Shown here: piece after piece, positions 23,819-32,887 of the stretch
Layout of the letters: each line of letters opens with the position of its first letter
Position numbering within the stretch: the first letter of the stretch is position 1
Origin: Pirellulaceae bacterium
GTDB taxonomy: Bacteria > Planctomycetota > Planctomycetia > Pirellulales > Pirellulaceae
Reading direction: 5' to 3'
NCBI GenBank assembly: GCA_019636385.1
Contig: JAHBXT010000001.1
Coordinates: 372,001 to 436,000, forward strand
Length of the DNA: 64,000 bases
Position numbers and translations under genes: made by a program
Notes under the pieces: model-generated
What the model was told of the DNA's origin: nothing
The model's input: only the letters and a program-made list of their open reading frames with translations
Database searches by the model: none

Positions 23819-24529
23819 CTAAACGATTGGCCATTGGGGGCCCAATGCTTCGCGCTGGATGGCGGTAAGCTGCTCAATCCCTTGGCGTGCTATTTGAATC
23901 AGTCGCGCCAGGTCGTTGTCGCCAAACGTGGCCTCTTCGCCGGTCCCTTGAATCTCAACGAACTTCCCGCTGCCAGTCATGACGATGTTCATGTCCACGT
24001 CAGCACCAACGTCTTGCTGGTAGTCCAGGTCTAGTACCACGTCTGCTCCCAGTAGCCCTGCGCTAATAGCGGCAACGCTGTCTAGAATCGGAGACGACGC
24101 TGCTTCGGAGAATTCAGGATACAGGGCATCGCACAGAGCTAAGAATCCACCGGTAATGCTGGCTGTGCGTGTTCCACCATCGGCTTGCAGTACATCGCAA
24201 TCGACAGTGACCATGCGTTCACCCAGTTTCTGAAGATCAACGATGGCTCGCAGGCTGCGACCGATCAGGCGCTGTATTTCCGTTGTTCTGCCATCGACCT
24301 TGCCATCGCGATCGCGGCGCTTGCGCTGCGGGGTGCTGTGCGGCAGCATGTTGTACTCCGCCGTGACCCAGCCTTTCCCAGAACCGGCCAACCAAGCTGG
24401 AACATCAGCTTGAATACTGGCAGTACACAGGACCACCGTCTGTCCGCTCTGGTACAGCACGCTGCCGGGGCTAGTGCGTGTGAAGTTGCGTGTGACTTGC
24501 ACTGGACGAATCAATGGCTTAGTAGTCAT
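23819..24529 (-). CDS. rph: Ribonuclease PH
   Basis: 3'-5' phosphorolytic exoribonuclease that trims tRNA 3' ends, a hexamer in the cytoplasm. 236 residues, the normal length. It shows IRPVQVTRNFTRTSPGSVLY, GKGWVTAEYNMLPHST, then QRKRRDRDGKVDGRTTEIQ with the RNA-binding arginines, LIGRSLRAIVDL, VDCDVLQADGGTRTASITGG and DLDYQQDVGADVDMNIVMTG, all diagnostic. The start ATG 24529 is 20 bases beyond the stop of the inositol-monophosphatase-like gene on the same strand, so they are likely co-transcribed. The 3' end faces the epimerase-rhodanese gene. Confidence 0.96.
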   Translation of the reverse strand: MTTKPLIRPVQVTRNFTRTSPGSVLYQSGQTVVLCTASIQADVPAWLAGSGKGWVTAEYNMLPHSTPQRKRRDRDGKVDGRTTEIQRLIGRSLRAIVDLQKLGERMVTVDCDVLQADGGTRTASITGGFLALCDALYPEFSEAASSPILDSVAAISAGLLGADVVLDLDYQQDVGADVDMNIVMTGSGKFVEIQGTGEEATFGDNDLARLIQIARQGIEQLTAIQREALGPQWPIV

Positions 24530-24549
24530 TAGAGCTTAATTGAACCGAA

Positions 24550-25380
24550 TTACGGGTGATGGGGAGCGATGATAAGCAGCGATGGTGGGTGCAAGATGCC
24601 GTTACTGGCCAGCAAACTGGTAGCAGATAGTGGCAGTGGTTGGCCGTGGGCGTCGGTAACCATGCCGCCCGCCTCTTCGACAATCAGTCTTCCGGCCGCA
24701 TAGTCCCATGGAGACAAGTGGTACTCGAAGTACGCACCAAACATTGCATCAGCCACTGCGCACAGGTCCAGAGCAGCTGCGCCAAAACGACGAATTCCGT
24801 GGATCTGTTGTCGAAAAAAATCGCCGATGGTTGCCAGAGTTGCTTCCATCATCGCGCCGCGATCGTAATAAAATCCGACGCCCACCATCGATTCACTCAG
24901 CCGCAAGGCCGAACTGACTCGCAGACGTCGCCCATTGTGATAAGCTCCTTCACCGCGCACCGCCCAGTACCAATCACCGCGCACCGGATTGACGACCACG
25001 CCACACTCGGCCTGCCCATGCCGGTAGTAAGCGATCGACGCCGCGAATTGCGGTATGCGATGAGCAAAGTTGTTCGTGCCATCTAGGGGGTCTATGATCC
25101 AGACGTCGGTTGCATCTATCCGGCCCAGCGTACCCTCTTCGCCTACAATCTCATGGCCGGGAAAATTCCGCCGGATCAGCTCCGCAATCGCCCTCTCTGA
25201 CTCGATGTCAGCGGTGGTTACAAGATTAAATGGTTGGTTAGCAACTTTACTGTGTGCCTGAATTCCAGTGCGGAAGTATTCGTGGATGATCTTTCCACCT
25301 GCCAATGCAGCTTCCAATGCGACTCGCAGTGGTTGCGATCGCTCGGCAAGTACGACATTTGGTGGAATCAGCACGGACAT
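24550..25380 (-). CDS. Inositol-monophosphatase family phosphatase
   Basis: 276 residues, lithium-sensitive Mg-dependent phosphatase fold. The metal site is complete: VGEEG (Glu), WIIDPLDGTNNF (Asp pair and Thr) and the late SPWDYAAGRLIVEEAGG (Asp). It may hydrolyse inositol-1-phosphate, histidinol phosphate (HisN type) or another sugar phosphate; sequence alone does not decide, though histidinol phosphatase is a reasonable guess since hisH is nearby in the genome but in another unit. No signal peptide. It lies upstream of rph by 20 bases, and 69 bases after the LEPR-XLL gene, all on the minus strand. Confidence 0.9.
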   Translation of the reverse strand: MSVLIPPNVVLAERSQPLRVALEAALAGGKIIHEYFRTGIQAHSKVANQPFNLVTTADIESERAIAELIRRNFPGHEIVGEEGTLGRIDATDVWIIDPLDGTNNFAHRIPQFAASIAYYRHGQAECGVVVNPVRGDWYWAVRGEGAYHNGRRLRVSSALRLSESMVGVGFYYDRGAMMEATLATIGDFFRQQIHGIRRFGAAALDLCAVADAMFGAYFEYHLSPWDYAAGRLIVEEAGGMVTDAHGQPLPLSATSLLASNGILHPPSLLIIAPHHP

Positions 25381-25449
25381 GGCTCGACTTTTCGGTCAAC
25401 AAGTAGTACGTCCGATGCGTGCTGGAATGAATTGCGAGATTGGCCACCA

Positions 25450-25905
25450 TCAGGTGTTGCGGGGGAAGCCAGGTAGCTTGGCAGGCCAAGTAGCGGCAAT
25501 TTGACTGAGAATGACATCCAACTCGGCGTCCTTAGGAGAATCCATTGGCACCGGGCAAGGCTGGCTGTCAGGTGGCGAATCGCTCTGAGATTCGAAGGCC
25601 GATGGCAATTGTCCTGTGCCGAGCATATCAACCGTGGTAATGCGATACTGTTCAAGGGCGTCACCCATCAAAAATTCAACGGTCACCGACGACTGCCTGC
25701 GTGAGCTTGCAAACTGCTGTATAAACTGCCCCAACTGCGCCCAGTCGCCCACATCTGTTGCTTCGACCGCCAACTGCTCTACGCAGATGGCCATCGTCAG
25801 GCCGGCCAAGACTCGACGACATTCCAATCGCTCGATCTGCAGCGCTGTATTTCGCCGAGTGGTCGGGATTTTTGCGGATGATTTGGGCTGATGTTTGCGT
25901 TTCAT
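25450..25905 (-). CDS. Short LEPR-XLL-motif protein, otherwise unknown
   Basis: 151 residues. The N-terminus is basic and carries ERLECRRVLAG (25-35), matching the planctomycete LEPR-XLL motif (LE-x-RR-x-LA), which normally marks the N-terminus of very large surface or dockerin/cadherin-like proteins and may be a sorting signal. Here it heads a protein of only 151 residues, with no repeat or cell-surface domain: a middle part (VGDWAQLGQFIQQFASSRRQ) and a Pro/Ser-rich end. It may be a small exported protein or the remnant of a larger one; no stop-interrupted continuation was seen downstream. Upstream is a divergent lutB-like gene. Confidence 0.7.
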   Translation of the reverse strand: MKRKHQPKSSAKIPTTRRNTALQIERLECRRVLAGLTMAICVEQLAVEATDVGDWAQLGQFIQQFASSRRQSSVTVEFLMGDALEQYRITTVDMLGTGQLPSAFESQSDSPPDSQPCPVPMDSPKDAELDVILSQIAATWPAKLPGFPRNT

Positions 25906-26093
25906 GGCGAGAGCGATTGTATCGGGATTCTAGCGTCTTTGTCAGCCTGCAGCTCTGAATTTTTCCTTGGGTTCGCTACAATCAATGGTTGGTTGACGTA
26001 GTCAGCGGCCTGATGTAATTCAGGCCGCATTGCCAACAGCCACACATCAGAATTACCGTTGAAATTGTAGCCGCCAGCCTGAGTTTTCCCAAG

Positions 26094-27479
26094 ATGAAAG
26101 CAGCCGACCACTTTGACCACGCGCGCCTGGCGCAGGCCTTTGTGGCCGATGCCGCGCGGGCTCGATGGCATGATGGAGCGCTGTGGTACGTTCGCCAAAA
26201 GCGCGATCGAATGGCCCAGTCGCTGCCCGAATGGGAACAATTGCGAGAAACTGCGGCCCAAATCAAAGCCCACATGCTGGGCAAGTTGCCGGAATACTTG
26301 GAGCAATTCGAGCGTCAGGCCACCGCCTTGGGGGCTCAGGTGCATTGGGCCAGCGATGCAACAGAGCACAACGAAATCGTGCATCGCATTCTGAGCGAAT
26401 ATGGCGTTCGGCGAGTTGTCAAAAGCAAGTCGATGCTGACCGAGGAATGTCACTTGAACCCCTATTTGCAGAGCAGGGGCATACAGGTCGTGGACACGGA
26501 TTTGGGCGAGTGGATTGTACAGCTGCGCGACGAGCCACCCAGTCATATCGTTTTGCCAGCCATACATATCAAAAAGGAAGAGGTCGGCGAGACGTTTCAC
26601 CAGCATATTGGAACGCCGGCGGGCAATTCTGACCCTACTTTCTTGACGCGCGCAGCTCGCAGCCAATTGAGACGTCATTTTTTGGAAGCCCAAGCCGGAA
26701 TCACCGGCGTCAATTTTGCGATTGCAGAAACCGGGGGTGTGGTAGTTTGCACCAATGAAGGCAATGCCGATTTGGGAATATCACTGCCACCGCTGCATAT
26801 CGCTTGCATGGGTTTGGAGAAACTGTTGCCGCGCTGGATCGACCTGAGCGTGATGACGCGACTACTGGCGCGCAGCGCGACGGGCCAGCCGATCACCACT
26901 TATACTTCGCACTTCCACGGCCCGCGCCCAGGTGGACAACTGCATATCATTATCGTTGATAATGGGCGAATCGGACTGCGCGGCAGCGCAACCTACCATG
27001 AAGCGCTGCAGTGCATCCGCTGTGGTGCATGTATGAATACTTGTCCGGTCTATCGCCGCAGTGGAGGTTACAGCTATGCCAATACGGTGCCGGGACCGAT
27101 CGGTAGCGTCTTAGGTCCCGCTCGCGACGCACGTCGCAATCATTCGTTGCCTTATGCCTGTACGCTGTGCGGTTCGTGCACCGATGTTTGTCCGGTGAAA
27201 ATTCCGCTTCATCATCAATTATTGGCATGGCGTAGCGAGCTAGCTGAGCGGCGATTGATTCCATGGACCAAACGTGCATCGATGAAGCTGGCCAGTCATG
27301 TGCTGAAGCGCCCGTGGCTGTATCGTACTGCGGGTTGGATAATGCGACTGTCGTTACGCTGGTTGCCTGTTCGGTTAACGCACTCGCGACTAAACGTCTG
27401 GGCCGCGCAACGCGATCTCCCAGCAGCACCCCGGGCTAGCTTTCGCGAACAATATCGAGAACGCAAACGCGAGCAATGA
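26094..27479 (+). CDS. lutB: LutB-like iron-sulfur protein (lactate utilisation)
   Basis: 461 residues. Family LutB/YkgF: an N-terminal domain resembling LutC (VVKSKSMLTEECHLNPYL, HIVLPAIHIKKEEVGETF, GVNFAIAETGGVVVCTNEGN) and two [4Fe-4S] ferredoxin motifs, C307-IRCGAC-NTCP and C356-TLCGSCTDVCPVKIP. In known systems LutABC oxidises L-lactate to pyruvate with electron transfer to the membrane. No lutA (cysteine-rich CCG protein) and no separate lutC is adjacent; the next gene is a ComF-type protein one base downstream. The product ends with a basic stretch without a membrane helix. Identification of the family is firm; the physiological role without its partners nearby is inferred. Confidence 0.9.
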   Translation: MKAADHFDHARLAQAFVADAARARWHDGALWYVRQKRDRMAQSLPEWEQLRETAAQIKAHMLGKLPEYLEQFERQATALGAQVHWASDATEHNEIVHRILSEYGVRRVVKSKSMLTEECHLNPYLQSRGIQVVDTDLGEWIVQLRDEPPSHIVLPAIHIKKEEVGETFHQHIGTPAGNSDPTFLTRAARSQLRRHFLEAQAGITGVNFAIAETGGVVVCTNEGNADLGISLPPLHIACMGLEKLLPRWIDLSVMTRLLARSATGQPITTYTSHFHGPRPGGQLHIIIVDNGRIGLRGSATYHEALQCIRCGACMNTCPVYRRSGGYSYANTVPGPIGSVLGPARDARRNHSLPYACTLCGSCTDVCPVKIPLHHQLLAWRSELAERRLIPWTKRASMKLASHVLKRPWLYRTAGWIMRLSLRWLPVRLTHSRLNVWAAQRDLPAAPRASFREQYRERKREQ

Positions 27480-27480
27480 C

Positions 27481-28251
27481 ATGGAGATGTCGTCCGATCG
27501 CAAAACGAAATTGAACTATGTCGGCAAGTTTGCCCGCAGTTTGGCGAACCTTGTTTGCCCATCTGAATGCAGTATGTGCCAATCGCCGACACTGCCTCAG
27601 CGTAGGCTATGCGGCAAATGTACGCGACAGCTAGTGTCGCAAGTCTATCGGTGTCAACGCTGTGCAATGCCGCTGCCCACTGTGCTGCCTAATCAAGATT
27701 GTGCTGCCTGTCGCAAATCGGACTGGCGCTTTTCACGCGTGATTGCTCTGGGGACGTATCAGGGGAAACTGCGTCAAGCGGTGATCATGTGCAAAAAGCA
27801 GCTTCATGAAAGCCTGCGCTACGCAGTTACCCAGCACATGGCCGACAGGGTAATGCAGCAGATACCGGAAATCGTTCAACAAAACCCGTTGATTGTGCCG
27901 GTTCCCAATTACTGGTTGCGTTCATTGTTCAAGACCAAGGCGGCCGCAATCAGTTTGGGGGAACTGCTGTCGCGTCACACCGGTTGGCCCCTGGCCACCG
28001 GTATGATCCGCAGAATCCGCAGAACCCAAAAGCAGGGGATGTTGTCGATAACCGAAAGACGCGAAAATGTACGCGGAGCTTTCCTAAACATTCGGCACTA
28101 TTCGCTAACTGGAAGGCATGTTTTGATAGTCGACGATGTGCTGACCAGCGGGGCGACGGTCAATGAGTTGGCCAGGCAGCTGCGCCGTAGCCGCCCCGCA
28201 GATATCAGTGCTGTCGTTATCGCGCGGGCCACCGGGCGTGGACAGGTTTAG
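27481..28251 (+). CDS. ComF family phosphoribosyltransferase-like protein
   Basis: 256 residues starting one base after the lutB stop, so translation is coupled. The N-terminus has a double zinc finger: CPSECSMC, CGKC, CQRC and CAAC. The C-terminal phosphoribosyltransferase domain ends with the PRPP loop VLIVDDVLTSGATVNE, and contains the LIVPVPNYWLRSLFKTKAA and RIRRTQKQGMLSITERREN stretches of ComF. ComF/GntX proteins are linked to DNA uptake and carbon metabolism; the biochemical reaction is unsettled. Coupling with lutB is likely accidental adjacency or shared expression; the family call is firm. Confidence 0.92.
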   Translation: MEMSSDRKTKLNYVGKFARSLANLVCPSECSMCQSPTLPQRRLCGKCTRQLVSQVYRCQRCAMPLPTVLPNQDCAACRKSDWRFSRVIALGTYQGKLRQAVIMCKKQLHESLRYAVTQHMADRVMQQIPEIVQQNPLIVPVPNYWLRSLFKTKAAAISLGELLSRHTGWPLATGMIRRIRRTQKQGMLSITERRENVRGAFLNIRHYSLTGRHVLIVDDVLTSGATVNELARQLRRSRPADISAVVIARATGRGQV

Positions 28252-28320
28252 GCCACGAATTAGTGCTGGTGGGCGCTACCGCCACACAGGCATGTAAGTT
28301 CAAGGAATGATGGGTTACCA

Positions 28321-29292
28321 ATGACAAAGAGTGCTGAACACGATTCGCCAGTAAAGGGCCGTACCCATACGACCTTGCGACATGCCATGTGGCGTGGTAT
28401 CGGCATCATTGCGCCGCCACTGGTAACATTGCTGTTGTTGATTTGGCTGCTGAACGCCGTCGAGCAGTATGTGCTACAGCCACTGGAGTCCGGTATTCGA
28501 CAAGTTTTGGTAGCGGTCACAGCCGACGTTATCGAAAAACCACCCCCAGGCTCGAAATTGGTTGATGACTCCCATCCGGAAAAAGGATTTTCGTTTGAAG
28601 GCTTTGATTATGTACTGGCACCGATTGGTCGCAGCTACTTGCCGGAATACATCGTCAAGCGAGTCAACGTTAATCTGGACCGGCTTCCCAAAGACATGCA
28701 GCGGCCACTATCGGCGAACGATTATTGCGCATCGTACGTCAAGCTCGAATATATGCCGCGCTGGTTTACCATTCCGTCCTTGCTATTGGTGCTGATCTGC
28801 GGCTTGTACTTCGTAGGGCGTTTCTTCGCAGCGGGCATTGGCCGCTTTTTCTTTAATGCGTTTGAAGGCATGATCCATCAAGTCCCACTGATTAGCAATG
28901 TCTATTCGTCAGTGAAGCAAGTCACTGACTTCGTGTTTTCTGAACGTGAGATCCAATTCACAAAGGCGATTGCCGTTGAGTACCCCAAGGCCGGTGCGTG
29001 GACCTTGGGATTTGTCACCGGTGAAAGCATTCCCCAACTGAGGCGCGCGCTAGACTGCGAAGTGGTCTCTGTGTTCGTTCCTACCTCGCCCATGCCCATG
29101 ACCGGATTTACAGTGAACGTGCCTAAGTCGGACATCGTTGAATTGGACATGACGGTTGATCAGGCGATTCAGTTCATCGTCAGTTGCGGCGTGGTCTGTC
29201 CGGTCGACGAACTGAAGGTCGCCCCCAATAGCAGCCGACCCTTGCTGAGGTCTTCGGATGTCACCAAATCACTTCCCAGCACAAACGACTGA
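28321..29292 (+). CDS. DUF502 family inner-membrane protein
   Basis: 323 residues. Two membrane helices are visible: GIIAPPLVTLLLLIWLLNAV (about 27-46) and IPSLLLVLICGLYFVGRFF (about 151-169). The region GRFFFNAFEGMIHQVPLISN followed by VYSSVKQVTDFVF is the DUF502 signature, then a C-terminal domain with FVTGESIP, VSVFVPTSPMPMTGF and a VPKSDIVELDMTVDQAIQFI stretch. The protein is longer than the usual 200 residues because of an insert of about 90 residues between the two helices. DUF502 proteins are found in many bacteria with no established role. It is 69 bases behind comF and convergent with the PP2C gene. Confidence 0.88.
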   Translation: MTKSAEHDSPVKGRTHTTLRHAMWRGIGIIAPPLVTLLLLIWLLNAVEQYVLQPLESGIRQVLVAVTADVIEKPPPGSKLVDDSHPEKGFSFEGFDYVLAPIGRSYLPEYIVKRVNVNLDRLPKDMQRPLSANDYCASYVKLEYMPRWFTIPSLLLVLICGLYFVGRFFAAGIGRFFFNAFEGMIHQVPLISNVYSSVKQVTDFVFSEREIQFTKAIAVEYPKAGAWTLGFVTGESIPQLRRALDCEVVSVFVPTSPMPMTGFTVNVPKSDIVELDMTVDQAIQFIVSCGVVCPVDELKVAPNSSRPLLRSSDVTKSLPSTND

Positions 29293-29303
29293 CAATTGGA
29301 CGA

Positions 29304-29317
29304 GGTCCTACCGGACC
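29304..29317. terminator. Short hairpin between convergent genes
   Basis: GGTCC (29304-29308), 4-base loop, GGACC (29313-29317), 12 bases after the DUF502 stop and in the 71-base gap to the convergent phosphatase. Short stem, no T run; a weak terminator candidate. Confidence 0.3.
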
Positions 29318-29363
29318 AACGGTGAGTGAGCAAGCCACGGCCAACCGAACTTGCTTTGTTTCA

Positions 29364-31205
29364 TCATTCGCGTTTGATGATCACCAGGCACATATCGTCG
29401 GCCTGACGAGTATCCCGCGTAAATCGCGTCACGTCTTGAACAACAGCCTCTCCCAATTGGCTGATATCGCCATTGCTGGATTCGACATGACGTCTGAGTC
29501 GATCGATGCCATACATCGCGTCTTGAGTATTGGGGGCCTCGCTGATACCGTCCGTATACAACACAATCTCATCGCCCGGTTGAAGTTGAAACGACACGCA
29601 TTCGTACTGGAAATCGTTGACAACGCTTAGTGGAACCCCGGCTTCCTCTTCACCCATTTCAACAACCTGCTTGTGTCCATGTCGCTTCAAAATCGGCAGC
29701 ATGTGACCGGCATTGACTAATTCGACATGTCCGTCCACCAGGTTCAATCTCATGCACAACAGCGTGACAAATCGATTTAAGTTGAGGCTTGAAATACGCT
29801 GGTTCAATAAGGATACGGCCTGAGCCAAGTCGTCGTGCGCCGCTAGACAATAGCGAGCTTCTGCGGATAGTTTTGCCATCAGCATTGCGGCGGCCACTCC
29901 GTGCCCCACAACGTCAGCCACTATCGTAACTAACCGCTGCTGGCCCAAAGGGATGTAGTCAAAATAATCGCCGCCCACCTGATCGGCGGGGCGATAAAAG
30001 TCGAAAAACTGGTAACCAGCGGCTTGATGTGGTTGCGAGGGCAGAAAGGCCCGTTGAACTTGCCGAGCTAACTCTAAGTCCTGCTCGACCCGATTCTTTT
30101 CCAATAACACCTCATGCATCTGAGCGTTTTCGATGGCGATGCCGGCCTGAATGGCGATGCTGGCCAGGATTTCCAGGTCGCCTTTTTCAAATTGTCGGGT
30201 TACGTCTAACGAATCCATTTGTATGGCACCAATGGCTCGACCGGAAGTATCCAACAACGGTGCCACGATCATTGACCGGATGCGAAATCCAGAGATGCTC
30301 TGAGCCATTTCAAAGCGCTCGTCACTGGAAGCATCCAATGAAATAATCGCCTCTTTGGTATCCATCACCTCGCGCATGACAGTCCGGCTAATGCGAAAAC
30401 TCTCTTGCTGCTCGGGATGACGTGTGTTAATCCAGCGCGGGACCAGCTTGTCATCCTCCACCAACACAATGAAGGCTCGATCGGCTTGCAAAAAGATTCG
30501 AAACAACGTCTCCAGTACTTTGGGCAGTACCTCGTCCAGTCGCACGCTGCGACCTAGGCTGCGAGTAATATCCAACACCGCTTGTAACCGCGTCTCAGCA
30601 GATGTAAACAATTGAGTGCCATCACCGCCGCTACGGATGTTCAGTTTGTTCTGGACCGATCTCTGGCCGGATTCTTCCAGACCATCGTCCACCATTTCGA
30701 CGTCCATATTCGAGGCAGACACCGAACCAGATAATGATCCTGAACTCGAAAAAGAATTTGAACCGAAGGCCGAACCAGAAACAGAACCCGAGGCTGCAGG
30801 TCCCACGAATCCAAGTGCTGAACCGAAGCTTGATCCAGAATTGGTTCCAGGATTCGATTGAAAACCCGAGCCAAACCTGGCACTATCCAGAACCAACTCA
30901 GACGAACCAAGGCTGGCGGTATGATGAAACGAGTATTCCAAGTCACAAATGCGGATTAGGTCTCCATCGCTCAGCGGCTGAGCCTTGTCAACCAAATGCC
31001 CGTTGACGAAAGTTCCGTTGCGACTCTTGAGGTCCACCAACTGATAGCCATTGGCAACCTCTTCGATGCTGGCATGTTGTCGGCTGACGGCACCCGATTC
31101 CAAAACAACATCACAGTCAGGGTGGCGGCCCATGACGGTGTTTTTTTTGGTTAGCTCGATGCGCTTCCCATAACCTGAACCGCTAATTGCAGTGAGATAG
31201 GCCAT
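29364..31205 (-). CDS. FHA-GAF-PP2C (SpoIIE/RsbU-type) protein phosphatase
   Basis: 613 residues. FHA domain (about 5-95) with GRHPDC, SRQHAS and RNGTFVNG, so phosphothreonine recognition is intact. A Ser/Gly-rich linker (about 100-170, repeating FGS and SGS units) follows. GAF domain about 205-360 (DEVLPKVLETLFRIFLQADR, SMIVAPLLDTSGRAIGAIQM). Then RVEQDLELARQVQRAFLPS and the PP2C catalytic domain: GGDYFDYIPLGQQRL and VADVVGHGVAAAMLMA with metal Asp residues, ending ADDMCLVIIKRE. It likely dephosphorylates an anti-sigma-factor antagonist in response to a GAF ligand and to kinase signals. No STAS or anti-sigma partner is in the window. Promoter candidates lie in the 260-base gap before it. Confidence 0.93.
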   Translation of the reverse strand: MAYLTAISGSGYGKRIELTKKNTVMGRHPDCDVVLESGAVSRQHASIEEVANGYQLVDLKSRNGTFVNGHLVDKAQPLSDGDLIRICDLEYSFHHTASLGSSELVLDSARFGSGFQSNPGTNSGSSFGSALGFVGPAASGSVSGSAFGSNSFSSSGSLSGSVSASNMDVEMVDDGLEESGQRSVQNKLNIRSGGDGTQLFTSAETRLQAVLDITRSLGRSVRLDEVLPKVLETLFRIFLQADRAFIVLVEDDKLVPRWINTRHPEQQESFRISRTVMREVMDTKEAIISLDASSDERFEMAQSISGFRIRSMIVAPLLDTSGRAIGAIQMDSLDVTRQFEKGDLEILASIAIQAGIAIENAQMHEVLLEKNRVEQDLELARQVQRAFLPSQPHQAAGYQFFDFYRPADQVGGDYFDYIPLGQQRLVTIVADVVGHGVAAAMLMAKLSAEARYCLAAHDDLAQAVSLLNQRISSLNLNRFVTLLCMRLNLVDGHVELVNAGHMLPILKRHGHKQVVEMGEEEAGVPLSVVNDFQYECVSFQLQPGDEIVLYTDGISEAPNTQDAMYGIDRLRRHVESSNGDISQLGEAVVQDVTRFTRDTRQADDMCLVIIKRE

Positions 31206-31281
31206 GGAAACTCCCAGATTGGAAAATGCGTATGCTCAGTGGGCCGGCTTGCAATCCTGAGCGCCGACAAATGGCGCGATC

Positions 31282-31298
31282 GCAGTATTCTATACTGC
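31282..31298. promoter_or_regulatory. 17-base palindrome upstream of the FHA-GAF-PP2C gene
   Basis: GCAGTAT-TCT-ATACTGC, arms of seven perfect bases around three. It lies 77-93 bases before the phosphatase ATG, in the 260-base gap with the next gene, and overlaps a TATAGA-like sequence on the minus strand. It looks like a dimeric repressor or activator site. Confidence 0.45.
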
Positions 31299-31465
31299 TT
31301 GACGTTAACACACTATGCAAGCCGCTCTTGCGCTCGGCAGCGCCTGGCCAGAATTAGCAAAAGAAAAGCGTTTGGCTAACTGCCCACCGCCTGGCAGTGG
31401 TCAGTGCAAGACAACTGGGCCTTCCGCGCGAAAACTTCTGTCTTCTACGATTGTGCGCCTACGGT

Positions 31466-32170
31466 TCATGGCGACTCGGCGGGACTGAGCGCAGCTTCCA
31501 ACAGACTGGAAAAGACTTGGGCGGGCGTCTGTTCATACGGCTCGGAGGAAATCTGATTGCGGACCAACAGGTTTTCCGCTCGTTTCATGAATGAGCGTAT
31601 CTGTTCAGCAGTCAGATTGGCGCGCACGTCCAAGACGCTGCCATCGGCACGGACTTCGGATAACTCTTGAATTGTAAACTCCAAATCGGTACGCCCAAGC
31701 TTACGTTCGGCAGTCATGCGTAGTAGTCGCTGACAGGTGCGTTTTAGCGTTTCCTGCTCTGTGGTCGTCAAACCAGCTCCAGCGGCCTGATGCTCCATCG
31801 ACTGCAATCCACCCCACAGCAATACCGGATTGTCCTGCAGGCAGTTACGCAGTCGCCCGAGCTGCTTGCGATCGATGCTCTGGGCTTTCAACTTCTCAAC
31901 TAAAGTTTCCAGCTCCTGAGTGATCGAAAGCTTGTCTTCTGGTGACAACTGGCTGGTCTCGACCCACGGAATCAATTGATTTTCGATGGACTTGACGGCC
32001 AGTGGATACTGGTTGGAAAACACGACCCAGCTACCAAGACCACATACAGCAGCAAACACAGCCAAACCCAGAATCGCAATCACCATGCAGGCCGGGCCAA
32101 GCGAGGGCTCGGACTTGCCGTCTGGTGGCTTGGTACTTGTGCTATCGGTCGCCGGGTTTGAGGTCGTCAT
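31466..32170 (-). CDS. Membrane-anchored protein of unknown function
   Basis: 234 residues. A short hydrophilic N-terminus is followed by one membrane helix (ACMVIAILGLAVFAAVCGLG, about 27-46), then a predominantly helical extracytoplasmic domain of about 185 residues with ELETLVEKLKAQSIDRKQL, LRNCLQDNPVL and LTAEQIRSFMKRAENLL. No catalytic pattern is visible and I recognise no family. It ends LSPAESP. It lies between greA (50 bases upstream) and the phosphatase gene on the same strand; co-transcription with greA is possible. Confidence 0.75.
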   Translation of the reverse strand: MTTSNPATDSTSTKPPDGKSEPSLGPACMVIAILGLAVFAAVCGLGSWVVFSNQYPLAVKSIENQLIPWVETSQLSPEDKLSITQELETLVEKLKAQSIDRKQLGRLRNCLQDNPVLLWGGLQSMEHQAAGAGLTTTEQETLKRTCQRLLRMTAERKLGRTDLEFTIQELSEVRADGSVLDVRANLTAEQIRSFMKRAENLLVRNQISSEPYEQTPAQVFSSLLEAALSPAESP

Positions 32171-32220
32171 GCTTTATTCGTCACGGGTTGCGCGTCTCTA
32201 GCCGGCTGGGCTGCGTGGAA

Positions 32221-32700
32221 CTAGAGCTTGTATTCGATCCCCACAATCTCGAACTTGAGTTTCCCCTTGGGGACAGCCACTTCGATTTTGTCACCCACGC
32301 GCCGGCCCATCAACGCCGATCCGATGGGACTGGTGGATAGAATGCGACCGGTGTCGTAATTTTCGTCGCCAGCTCCAACCAACGTAAACTGCTCTTCGTC
32401 GCCGTAGTCGATATCCTTGACCGTTACGGTTGCCAGCAGGCCAATTTGTTCCTTATCGACCTTGCTAGGATCAATAATGAATGCGTTGGACAGTTGCTGT
32501 TTGAGCTGGTTAATCTTGGCCTGGAGATAGCCTTGATTCTCGCGCTGCGCATGATATTCGGCATTTTCCTTTAAGTCACCCTCGGCTCTAGCCGCCGCGA
32601 TCTTCTCGGCGATCTGCGGCATTTCGACGGTTTCGAGCCGCTCGACCTCGATGCGAATGTGATTGTAACGCTCCTGCGTCATGGGGACTGTATCGGACAT
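32221..32700 (-). CDS. greA: Transcription elongation factor GreA
   Basis: GreA rescues backtracked RNA polymerase by stimulating transcript cleavage. 159 residues, the standard length. The N-terminal coiled-coil tip [18 protein letters not shown] carries the acidic residues that reach the active site. The C-terminal FKBP-like domain has [21 protein letters not shown] and ends [13 protein letters not shown] 32700 or M7 (32682) could both be starts. Upstream is the 5' region of a divergently oriented or unrelated gene (32888-35851, same strand, 187 bases away). Confidence 0.96.
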   Translation of the reverse strand: MSDTVPMTQERYNHIRIEVERLETVEMPQIAEKIAAARAEGDLKENAEYHAQRENQGYLQAKINQLKQQLSNAFIIDPSKVDKEQIGLLATVTVKDIDYGDEEQFTLVGAGDENYDTGRILSTSPIGSALMGRRVGDKIEVAVPKGKLKFEIVGIEYKL

Positions 32701-32887
32701 GATCTACTCCCTGAATCAATGGCATGGGGTGCCGCTGCGAGCCGGGCTGTATGCCTTTCCTATAGGCGTTTCGCCGTGTCGAATTTAATTGCCAAAAAAA
32801 TGGCGACCTCGTTGTTCGAAAGTGGAACAAAGAGGCCGCTGTGTGTGCTTCAATGTGAATTACCAAGTCAAAATTAGTGTACCGGTC

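Noticed and set aside
30616..30861. Plus-strand frame with repeated Glu/Pro units (EPETEPEAAGP)
   Set aside because: It is the antisense reading of the Ser/Gly-rich linker of the FHA-GAF-PP2C gene; the repeats come from the linker codons.
31141..31148. Run of eight T in the FHA-GAF-PP2C gene
   Set aside because: Encodes Lys-Lys-Asn within an intact FHA domain; no frameshift is evident.
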